The notes under the pieces: model-generated | The model's input: only the letters and a program-made list of their open reading frames with translations | Databases searched by the model: none | Told to the model about the DNA's origin: nothing | Program-made: the position numbers and the translations under genes | Assembly: GCF_016811915.1 (NCBI RefSeq) | Contig: NZ_CP069127.1 | Coordinates: 5,664,501-5,728,500 of the forward strand | Origin: Brevibacillus choshinensis | GTDB lineage: Bacteria > Bacillota > Bacilli > Brevibacillales > Brevibacillaceae | Direction: 5' to 3' | DNA: 64,000 nt | Shown here: piece by piece, positions 25,196 through 32,684 of the stretch | Position numbering within the stretch: the first letter of the stretch is position 1 | Layout: the number at the start of each line of letters is the position of its first letter

Positions 25196-27117
25196 TAGGC
25201 CTGTACCTCCTCACGGGACCGCAGCTTCTCGGCCAGCTGATTCATACGTCGGATCTGCCCTATTGCCGCTCGAACTGCGGCAGAGCGATCAGCCTGCAAA
25301 AACAGAACCGTTCCTGCAGGGTCATCGACTGACCGTCCAACCCTTCCAGCAATCTGAACCAAAGAAGCCTCGTCAAACACGGCGACCTCTGCACCAATCA
25401 CAGCCACATCGCTGCGCGCAATCGTCACTCCCCGCTCCAGGATCGTAGTCGTCACCATGACGCGATAGCGCTTTTCCCGGAAAGCCACGACCTTTCCTTC
25501 CCGCAGTGAGTCTGCAGCATGCACCCCAGCGAATAGGGAAGCATCAGAGGGGAAGAACTTCGTAAGGTAAGCCAACACCTTATCCACGTCATCGATACGC
25601 GGTACAAACAAGAACAATTGACGCTCAGACTGCAACGAGTCCCGCACCAGCTCGAGCAGAGGAGCTATTGGCCGATTGCTTTTTAAACGTTTGTGTAGTC
25701 CTGCAATGGTTACCGCTTTCGGGACAGGCAAGGCCGTTCCGTGGTAGCGTCCGGGTAACAAGACATGCGTAGAAGAGCTCAGGAGAGGCAGTGAGCGGCC
25801 CACATCCAGCTTGAAACCGCCACGCCTTTTGGCTACCAGTCTTTTTTGGAGATAGCGCGGCGGGGTCGCGCTCAGATAGAGCAGCTTGCCCCCCGGCTGA
25901 ACCGCTCTCGACACGGCTCTGTAAAGCATGGGATTGTTGTGGTACGGAAAGGCATCCGCTTCATCCAATACGACAAGCGGAAATCGATGATAATATCTCA
26001 TCACCTGGTGGGTGGTCGCGATCGTGATATCGGCATCCTCCCATTTCTGCTGACTGGAACCGTGAATAGCGATCACGCTGGCATGGGGAAAAACGCGCTG
26101 CACACGAGGCGCCAGCTCCAGCACCACGTCCTTGCGAGGCGTCGCGATCAGCACTCTCCCGCTTGCTGCCAAACACTCCGAGACAGAAGGGAACAGCAGC
26201 TCCGTTTTCCCTGCGCCGCACACTGCCCAGATCAAAAACTCCCTGCTTCCCGGGCGAGGGTTGGCCACATATCTTCGCGCTTGCTCTGCTGCCACCGCCT
26301 GATCCTTGGAGTAGCTGCCAGTCCAGCACAGCTGTGAACGCATCGCCCCTCCATCTCCTTTTGCGTACGGAGAACGGCTCGGCACCAATACATACGGCGT
26401 GCAGCACTTGCTTCTTCCCATCCCCAGGCAGACTGTACAGTAGGCACAGCCTTGTCCACATGTATGGCAGACAGTGAGCTCAATATTCTCGTGCTGGCTG
26501 CCGCACCTGTCGCAGACCAGATCCAAACGATGCTTCCACCAGCTTTTTTTCACCAACAATCGAACGCCTGGCCGCCACTCGGCTTTTTCTGCGAGGACCA
26601 TTCGCTGCAAGATAGGGGTCATATCAGGGCAAGCCACGGCCCGCTTCATCATCAATGTTTCTATTTCCTCCCAAAGAAGCCCTCGCCCTTCGAGAAGGGA
26701 GCCCATTCCCTTCTCAGCATTTTCGATGGACCCATTGCACCTGGATAAGGCAACGGACACATCTTCTTGCTTCCACTGAAACCATTGTCCCTGCAGCGGC
26801 TGTCTTCCAGCCATCTCCCTCCCGTACAAAGCTGAAGTCTCCCTCACGCGCGAGATGGCCAGCTCCCTCAGCTCAGCCAACCCTTCCTCATTCAAAGGCT
26901 TGGAGGCCGCATGCCGGCGTTCCAGCTGCGCGTTTACCAGTTCCCTCAGTGAAAAGGCCAGGACTAGGGAAGGGCTCCTCCCAATCACATGGAGCTGGCA
27001 TCCTTCGCGCTCCTGCCAAAACGACTGATCTACGGAAAAGCACGGCGTGACATACGCCTGAGCCAATCGCAATGACTCCGTCCCCACTTTGATATAGAGC
27101 AGATACTCTCGCACCAT
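25195..27117 (-). CDS. comFA: ComFA late-competence DNA helicase/translocase
   Basis: About 640 residues from MVREYLLYIKVG at 27117, which follows a GGGAGGGAG ribosome-binding site. The longer frame to 27264 looks non-coding. A four-cysteine zinc finger (CDRCGSQ...CHTCGQGCAYC) precedes the superfamily-2 ATPase core: WAVCGAGKTELLF (Walker A), VVLDEADAF (DEAD-type box), YLSATPP (motif III), and helicase motifs V/VI (TTILERGVTI, QIAGRVGRS). ComFA drives inward transport of single-stranded DNA at the competence pore. It is co-transcribed with comFC. Confidence 0.92.
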   Translation of the reverse strand: MVREYLLYIKVGTESLRLAQAYVTPCFSVDQSFWQEREGCQLHVIGRSPSLVLAFSLRELVNAQLERRHAASKPLNEEGLAELRELAISRVRETSALYGREMAGRQPLQGQWFQWKQEDVSVALSRCNGSIENAEKGMGSLLEGRGLLWEEIETLMMKRAVACPDMTPILQRMVLAEKAEWRPGVRLLVKKSWWKHRLDLVCDRCGSQHENIELTVCHTCGQGCAYCTVCLGMGRSKCCTPYVLVPSRSPYAKGDGGAMRSQLCWTGSYSKDQAVAAEQARRYVANPRPGSREFLIWAVCGAGKTELLFPSVSECLAASGRVLIATPRKDVVLELAPRVQRVFPHASVIAIHGSSQQKWEDADITIATTHQVMRYYHRFPLVVLDEADAFPYHNNPMLYRAVSRAVQPGGKLLYLSATPPRYLQKRLVAKRRGGFKLDVGRSLPLLSSSTHVLLPGRYHGTALPVPKAVTIAGLHKRLKSNRPIAPLLELVRDSLQSERQLFLFVPRIDDVDKVLAYLTKFFPSDASLFAGVHAADSLREGKVVAFREKRYRVMVTTTILERGVTIARSDVAVIGAEVAVFDEASLVQIAGRVGRSVDDPAGTVLFLQADRSAAVRAAIGQIRRMNQLAEKLRSREEVQA

Positions 27118-27203
27118 GACTCCCTCCCCAAGGCCTTGTATGCCCTCAGTGTGCAAAAAGAAAGAGTGCAGGTGCAAATATATTCGATACCTCCCGAAAA
27201 CAG

Positions 27204-27227
27204 AAAAAAGAGCGCTGGTTGCGCTCT
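27204..27227 (-). terminator. Terminator downstream of the 27227 gene
   Basis: AGAGCGC AACC-containing loop GCGCTCT is followed by TTTTTTCTG on the minus strand and overlaps the last codon region of the gene. Confidence 0.75.
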
Positions 27228-27607
27228 TATATCTTCTGTACGCTTGCTTCTTGCCGCAAATCAATGATAATCGTATTTAGCGAAGACGGCTCCTGGTGCC
27301 CCTCGTCAAAAAGAAGAACGGAGTACGGATAGCGTCCGTAGGCGCTGCTAATCCGCTTGGTCTCCTCATTCGAACCCGAATCAATCAGAGAGATGCGTAT
27401 AGGCTTGCCACTCCAATAAGAACGGAACAGAAGTCTGCGAATGACTCGTTCCAGGACTTGCTCGGAATCCCGTACCAATAACCGATAATCCTCATGCGGG
27501 GGCTCATTGCTGCTACTCATCCGATCCGCCCACTTGTCTGTCAGCATCACGAGCAGTGAGGAGCAGCCATATGCCGCCAACAACCAAATAATCAGGTCTT
27601 CCACCAC
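27227..27607 (-). CDS. Small membrane-anchored protein of unknown function
   Basis: About 126 residues: an N-terminal hydrophobic helix (LIIWLLAAYGCSSLLVML), then a soluble domain (RISLIDSGSNEETKRI, YPYSVLLFDEGHQEPSSLNTIIIDL). The ATG at 27613 lies only one base from AGGAGGT, so the GTG at 27607, six to seven bases away, is the more likely start. I do not recognise the family. It stands between degU and comFA with its own terminator. Confidence 0.65.
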   Translation of the reverse strand: MVEDLIIWLLAAYGCSSLLVMLTDKWADRMSSSNEPPHEDYRLLVRDSEQVLERVIRRLLFRSYWSGKPIRISLIDSGSNEETKRISSAYGRYPYSVLLFDEGHQEPSSLNTIIIDLRQEASVQKI

Positions 27608-27673
27608 GGTCATACCTCCTCTAGTAACAAGGTATGCCGGATAGCTTGGCCACGGTGCAGTTTTGACTTTCTC

Positions 27674-28381
27674 TTACAGCTTCACCCAACCATTTTTAAT
27701 GGAGATGACCACTGCTTGTGTACGGTCTTGCACATTCAGCTTTTGCAAAATGCTGCTGACGTGATTTTTCACCGTTTTCTCACTGATGAACAAGAATTCA
27801 CCGATAGCCCGGTTGCTCTTTCCTTCCGCCATCAACTGCAAAACCTCACGCTCGCGACGCGTCAACGATTCGATCACCTTTGGATCGATCATCTGCGAAT
27901 CATCGATGGAGAAGCTGCGGTCTGCTGCGCCCTCTTGCTCGCTCAGACGGCGGAATTCCTCAATCAGCTTTCCTGTTACCTTGGGGTGGATGTAAGCGCC
28001 ACCGCTAGCTACGACCCGCACAGCATCAACGAGATCGCTCGTACCCATCTCCTTGAGCAAATAGCCTGACGCACCATTGCGGAGCGTACGGTAAACGTAT
28101 CCTTCGTCGTCATGAATCGAAAGCATGATCACACGAGTGTTTGGACTTGCGGAAATCACATTTTCTGCAGCGGAGACGCCATTGATGTTCGGCATGTTGA
28201 TATCCATCAACAATACGTCCGGCTTATGCTCCTCTGCCAGCAGCGCAGCCTCGCCTCCATCCGCACCTTCACCGACGACCTTGAAATCCTCTTCCATTTC
28301 TAAAATACGCTTTACGCCTTCACGGAACAATTGATGGTCGTCCACAATCACGATGCGGAGTTCTTGCTGTCTTTTATCCAT
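27674..28381 (-). CDS. degU: DegU response regulator
   Basis: A 235-residue NarL/FixJ-type regulator. The receiver has the acidic pair at D14/D15 (VIVDDHQLF), the phospho-acceptor in LLMDINMPN at about D60, and the lysine in GYLLKEM. The C-terminal LuxR helix-turn-helix is LTRREREVLQLMAEGKSNRAI...EKTVKNHVSSIL. DegU controls competence, exoenzymes, motility and matrix genes in Bacillus. It follows degS by 32 bp. The comFA gene nearby is part of the DegU/ComK regulon in Bacillus. Confidence 0.95.
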   Translation of the reverse strand: MDKRQQELRIVIVDDHQLFREGVKRILEMEEDFKVVGEGADGGEAALLAEEHKPDVLLMDINMPNINGVSAAENVISASPNTRVIMLSIHDDEGYVYRTLRNGASGYLLKEMGTSDLVDAVRVVASGGAYIHPKVTGKLIEEFRRLSEQEGAADRSFSIDDSQMIDPKVIESLTRREREVLQLMAEGKSNRAIGEFLFISEKTVKNHVSSILQKLNVQDRTQAVVISIKNGWVKL

Positions 28382-28413
28382 GGTTCATCCCCCTGTACAT
28401 GTTCTATGTTTTT

Positions 28414-29556
28414 TCACATTTTTAGCGGTATTTGGAAAATGACCTTCGTTCCGTCGCCTGGAGCCGATTGCAGCTCCACCGATCCCTCCAGAAGCTGAAC
28501 ACGCTCTTTCATGCCCAACAGTCCGAATGAACCTCCATTTGCCATTCGCTTCTCCAGATCAAAACCGACGCCGTCGTCTTTTACCACAAGACTGAGCGAA
28601 TCTTGGACAAACTCCAGCTTCACTTGTACGGAATTGGCCTGCGCGTGCTTCTCCACATTGTTCAGACATTCCTGAACCAATCGGAAAATCGCAGCCTTCA
28701 CCGAACTGCGCAGCGGAGGCTCCACACCAAATACTACCAGATCTATGGAAGAGCGGGTACGTTCTTCACATGTTTGTATGTATTTTTGCAGGGTAGGTAC
28801 CAGTCCCAGATCGTCCAATGCCATCGGTCGCAGGTCAAAAATGATCCTTCGTACGTCGGACAAGCTCATGCGTACCATTTCTTTCAACTCATGCAATTCC
28901 ATTTGCGCTTCGAGAATGCGCTCATTTTTCAACATTCTTTCGACGATCTCCGAACGCAGCACCACATTGGCCATCGATTGCGCTGGTCCATCGTGGATTT
29001 CCCGCGCTACGCGTTTGCGCTCTTCCTCCTGGGCCTGGATCACTCTCAGACCCATGAGCTGGTGCTGCTTGGCGGACTCCAATGCCTCTCCGATCTTACT
29101 CAGATCGCCGGTCAAATACCCGAGCACAACACCCATTTGGGACACCAGCTTCTCTGCACGATCGATCGTCACTTCCAGCGTGCGCAATTGGCGCTCCAGA
29201 TCGTTGCGCCTTCGCTTCAAGTTATTTTCCCGCTCCCGGTAAATCGATAGCTCGACCTGGATGCGACTCGCTTCTTCATACGCGATCCGGATGTCTTCCT
29301 CCGTGTACATATGGAAATTGCGGCTTACCAACACCAGACGGTTACGAGACTTGCGATACGCCAGCTCCAGCGCATCAACCTTCTGAATCACCTTGGAAAT
29401 CTCCTGGCGCAGTTCATGAAGATCTAGCTTCAGGGAGTTTCCTTGCTGTCTTGCATTTTCAGCTATATCAAATATTTGGGTTTTGCTTGTCTCCACGGTT
29501 TCAATCGTTCGTTTAATAACTCCATCGAGCATGCTAATGTCAATCGCCTTGTTCAT
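28414..29556 (-). CDS. degS: DegS sensor histidine kinase
   Basis: A 380-residue cytosolic kinase without membrane segments, as expected for DegS. The N-terminal two thirds are coiled coil (sensor domain). The HisKA_3 motif RKRVAREIHDGPAQSMANV puts the phospho-accepting histidine near residue 188. The ATPase domain shows VQECLNNVEKHA, DDGVGFD and FGLLGMKERV. It phosphorylates DegU. The ATG overlaps the stop codon of the polysaccharide-deacetylase gene by four bases, so translation of the two is coupled. Confidence 0.95.
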   Translation of the reverse strand: MNKAIDISMLDGVIKRTIETVETSKTQIFDIAENARQQGNSLKLDLHELRQEISKVIQKVDALELAYRKSRNRLVLVSRNFHMYTEEDIRIAYEEASRIQVELSIYRERENNLKRRRNDLERQLRTLEVTIDRAEKLVSQMGVVLGYLTGDLSKIGEALESAKQHQLMGLRVIQAQEEERKRVAREIHDGPAQSMANVVLRSEIVERMLKNERILEAQMELHELKEMVRMSLSDVRRIIFDLRPMALDDLGLVPTLQKYIQTCEERTRSSIDLVVFGVEPPLRSSVKAAIFRLVQECLNNVEKHAQANSVQVKLEFVQDSLSLVVKDDGVGFDLEKRMANGGSFGLLGMKERVQLLEGSVELQSAPGDGTKVIFQIPLKM

Positions 29557-30569
29557 GATTGCTCTCCTTCAAACTCATTTTTCGCTTTCGTGAACAGCTG
29601 ATGGAGGCTCGTTACATCCGTATCACTTATTCCCACATCAAACCTGGGAATGGCGAATGGATTCGTTCCACTTTTCACGACTCCTGGAGTGGACGTAAAT
29701 ACATAGCGGTAACCGGCTTGCTGGGCAGTCTCTGTTACAATGCTGCTCGTGTAACCATATGGCAATGAAATCGCATTCACAGATTGACCTGTCCATTCGC
29801 CAAGACCGACTCGGGACATGCTGAAGTCCACATAAAGGCGATCCCTGTATTCCTGCTCGACTTCCAAACGTTGCAGATCTTCCCGGTATACAGGAGCCGT
29901 CTCGGGTCCCAGCTCTCCCCACTCATTTTGCTCTTGCTTGTCATGGAGACTATACGTGTGGGATCCAAAAGCAGCCAGCCCTGACGCTTGCATTTCTCTT
30001 ACTTGTTGACGAGTAAGCGGTGTTGTCATGTTCTTTCGGTTTCGATCCGCAGAATCACGCAATCGGTCCGCGATGACAAAATTCGCAGAAGGATAACCGT
30101 AGCTCTTAAGGATCGGAAACGCTTGGGTGTAATAGCTCTCGTAACCGTCGTCAAACGTAATCAATACTGCATTTTCAGTAGAAAGATCGCCACTTTCCAT
30201 AAATCGTGCAAATTCATCCAGTGAGATCGGATGCAATCCATTTTCATGTAAAAAGGATATTTGCGCGGCAAACTGTTCAGGCGTGATCGAATAGCGCTGA
30301 TCCGAACGCTCCGCAACATGATGATACGCTAAAACAACCACGAAATCTCTATACCATTGTTTCGGTATTATCGTTGCTTTTTTTAAGGGCGTGACGTTTG
30401 GCTCAGCATTCTGCTCTGCGCTTATGCTCTTAGACGTATCAACATGGGGAAAAGGTTGCACTTCCGGGACATTTCTTTTTTCTTCCTGTCCCCTTCCCAT
30501 GATGCCTGCCGTCATAATAATCAATAAAAAGGTAACAAACACAATTAGGAAGAGCCTCTTGTTCGGCAA
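29553..30569 (-). CDS. Membrane-anchored polysaccharide deacetylase
   Basis: A 338-residue protein with an N-terminal membrane anchor/signal (LFLIVFVTFLLIIMTAGIMG) and a NodB-homology domain: AYHHVAERSD, the metal-binding LITFDDGYESYY, and FGSHTYSLHD (H-x3-H type). Such enzymes remove N- or O-acetyl groups from cell-wall or matrix glycans outside the membrane. It is the first gene of an operon with degS-degU, which is unusual and links an envelope enzyme to the exoenzyme/biofilm regulator. The substrate is unknown. Confidence 0.85.
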   Translation of the reverse strand: MPNKRLFLIVFVTFLLIIMTAGIMGRGQEEKRNVPEVQPFPHVDTSKSISAEQNAEPNVTPLKKATIIPKQWYRDFVVVLAYHHVAERSDQRYSITPEQFAAQISFLHENGLHPISLDEFARFMESGDLSTENAVLITFDDGYESYYTQAFPILKSYGYPSANFVIADRLRDSADRNRKNMTTPLTRQQVREMQASGLAAFGSHTYSLHDKQEQNEWGELGPETAPVYREDLQRLEVEQEYRDRLYVDFSMSRVGLGEWTGQSVNAISLPYGYTSSIVTETAQQAGYRYVFTSTPGVVKSGTNPFAIPRFDVGISDTDVTSLHQLFTKAKNEFEGEQS

Positions 30570-30668
30570 AAAAACCCCTCCTTACTTCCCCATAAGAAGA
30601 TTCGACATAGTCCTACAAAATCCTTTGTATGCCAATCCCCAATAAATGGGCGGAGAACTGATCAAAAA

Positions 30669-30700
30669 AAGAGCCTAGCATGGTAACTAGGCTCTTTCGT
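30669..30700 (-). terminator. Terminator of metK
   Basis: AGAGCCTAG and CTAGGCTCT form the stem, followed by TTTTTTT on the minus strand, ten bases after the metK stop codon. Confidence 0.85.
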
Positions 30701-30710
30701 CGGCTACTTC

Positions 30711-31922
30711 TTATTTCGCCAATGTTGCAGCGTCTTGTTTCAGTGCATCCGCTTTGTCTGTTTGCTCCCAAGGAACATTCAGGTCGTTACGGCCAAAGTG
30801 ACCGTAAGCTGCTGTTTGCTTGTAAATCGGACGACGCAGGTCCAGTTGCTTGATGATACCAGCAGGACGCAGGTCGAAGTGCTTGCGAACCAGTTTCACG
30901 AGATCTTCCTCGGAAACAGTTCCTGTGCCAAATGTATCGACTGCGATGGAAACAGGTTGTGCTACCCCAATTGCATAAGCCACTTGGACTTCGCATTTGT
31001 CAGCCAGACCAGCTGCCACGATGTTTTTCGCTACATAACGAGCTGCGTAAGCACCGGAACGGTCCACTTTGGTCGGATCTTTACCGGAGAACGCACCGCC
31101 GCCATGACGTGCATAACCGCCGTAGGTATCTACGATGATTTTGCGGCCAGTCAAACCAGCATCCCCTTGTGGTCCGCCGATAACGAAACGGCCAGTTGGG
31201 TTGATGAAGTACTTGGTGTCTGCATCCAGCAGTTCTGCTGGAACAACAGGCTTGATTACGTGCTCGACAAGGTCTTTTTTGATTTGCTCGAGAGTAGTCT
31301 CAGGAGCATGTTGGGTAGAAATGACGATGGTGTCGATACGAACTGGTTTGTCGCCATCGTATTCAACCGTTACTTGTGTCTTACCATCCGGGCGCAGGTA
31401 GGACAGCGTGTCGTTTTTGCGCACTTCAGTCAGACGGCGAGCCAATTGGTGAGCCATGCTGATTGGCAATGGCATCAGCTCAGGTGTTTCGTTGCAAGCA
31501 AAACCAAACATCAGACCTTGGTCACCAGCGCCGATCGCTTCGATCTCAGCGTCAGTCATTTGGCCTTCGCGCGCTTCCAGAGCCTGGTCTACACCCAGCG
31601 CAATGTCAGCGGATTGTTCGCCGATTGCAGTGATGACACCGCAAGTGTCTGCGTCAAAGCCAAACTTTGCACGATCGTAGCCGATGCCGCGAATGGTTTC
31701 GCGAACCAGCTTTTGGATATCTACGTAAGTGTTGGTGGTGATTTCACCAGCAACCAGTACGAGACCCGTAGTTACGGATGTTTCGCAAGCGACACGCGCG
31801 TTTGGATCTTTGGACAGAATGGCATCAAGAATGGAATCGGAAATTTGGTCACAAATTTTATCCGGATGTCCTTCGGTTACGGATTCAGATGTGAACAGAC
31901 GACGACCTTTTTGCAAAGCCAT
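30711..31922 (-). CDS. metK: S-adenosylmethionine synthetase
   Basis: A 403-residue enzyme that makes SAM from methionine and ATP. Signatures: FTSESVTEGHPDKICDQISD, GAGDQGLMFGFA, the P-loop-like GGGAFSGKDPTKVDRSGAY, and FGTG. The start at 31922 has AGGAGG upstream. The frame to 31952 only adds leader sequence. An S-box riboswitch in the 5' leader gives feedback by SAM. Confidence 0.97.
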   Translation of the reverse strand: MALQKGRRLFTSESVTEGHPDKICDQISDSILDAILSKDPNARVACETSVTTGLVLVAGEITTNTYVDIQKLVRETIRGIGYDRAKFGFDADTCGVITAIGEQSADIALGVDQALEAREGQMTDAEIEAIGAGDQGLMFGFACNETPELMPLPISMAHQLARRLTEVRKNDTLSYLRPDGKTQVTVEYDGDKPVRIDTIVISTQHAPETTLEQIKKDLVEHVIKPVVPAELLDADTKYFINPTGRFVIGGPQGDAGLTGRKIIVDTYGGYARHGGGAFSGKDPTKVDRSGAYAARYVAKNIVAAGLADKCEVQVAYAIGVAQPVSIAVDTFGTGTVSEEDLVKLVRKHFDLRPAGIIKQLDLRRPIYKQTAAYGHFGRNDLNVPWEQTDKADALKQDAATLAK

Positions 31923-31996
31923 GAGAAAATTACCTCCTTTGACCTCATACAAATAGTGTGGTAGCCGAGTCAGGATTTTATCGACGTAAACGCAAT

Positions 31997-32158
31997 AAAA
32001 AAACCTTTTCCAACAAGTCGGAGGAAAAGGTTTGAGCGCTTTTTGCTTCCTTCATCCTCTTATCGGCCAGAACAGATGTCCGTTCTGCTGGTTAGCACCG
32101 CTCTAGTCGGTTGCCGGGCTTCATGGGGCCAGTCCCTCCGCCTGCTCTGGATAAGAGT
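31997..32158 (-). promoter_or_regulatory. S-box (SAM-I) riboswitch with terminator, upstream of metK
   Basis: On the minus strand the aptamer runs from CTCTTATC (about 32158) through GCGGAGGGACTGGCCC, ATGAAGCCCGGCAACC and GGTGCTAA to the closing GATAAGAG (about 32056). All conserved S-box blocks are present. Downstream, AAACCTTTTCC and GGAAAAGGTTTTTTT (31997-32032) form the regulated terminator. SAM binding should favour termination and lower metK expression. Confidence 0.95.
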
Positions 32159-32210
32159 ATCCATTACGGATTATAGAATAATTGTTTTTTTCTATGGTGT
32201 CAATAGACTT

Positions 32211-32660
32211 TTACCGCAGCTCATACTTTCCGCGAACCATGATGTGGGAAACGCCGTCGTAATTGGACGCAAGCCGCAAGCCGCGGTTATCGGAGCGTGC
32301 GATCAGCAGCAGGTGATTCGTGCCTACGACCGCTCCTCCTTTGAGGTCTACGCCAGCTGTCAGGTCTGTCAGGCCGTCGCCTTTGTTGCCCGCTACTGCT
32401 TGTACTTTCCCCGTGCGGACAATAAATTCAGTGCCTTCAAACCCGTACAGTGTCTGTCCAGGATTTACCTCCACGACCGTCAGCGTGCTCCCACCGCCGC
32501 CAGCTGCCTGAATTTGCTGATCCACATAACTTTTGGTTACGACCGGATCATCTACAGACCCCGGTACGCCGCCTACTCCATCTGCCATGGCCTGAGAGGC
32601 AAACAGTGCCGTACCTCCGATCGCTGCTGCAAGCAAGCCCTTTGTGACTGGTTTCATCAA
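32211..32660 (-). CDS. Secreted protein of unknown function
   Basis: A 149-residue protein with a clear Sec signal peptide (KGLLAAAIGGTALFASQAMA, cleavage near ADG). The mature part has a collagen-like absence but a Gly-rich hinge (QAAGGGGSTLTVVEV) and a beta-rich C-terminal region (TLYGFEGTEFIVRTG, GVDLKGGAVVGTNHLLLIARSD). I do not recognise the family. It starts 24 bp downstream of the S8 protease gene stop and probably shares its transcript, so it may act at the cell surface with it. Confidence 0.65.
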   Translation of the reverse strand: MMKPVTKGLLAAAIGGTALFASQAMADGVGGVPGSVDDPVVTKSYVDQQIQAAGGGGSTLTVVEVNPGQTLYGFEGTEFIVRTGKVQAVAGNKGDGLTDLTAGVDLKGGAVVGTNHLLLIARSDNRGLRLASNYDGVSHIMVRGKYELR

Positions 32661-32684
32661 TGATTACCTCCCCAGATGTCGCTA

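Noticed and set aside
30735..31964. 409-codon plus-strand frame opposite metK
   Set aside because: Antisense of metK, which has clear catalytic motifs. No initiation signal.
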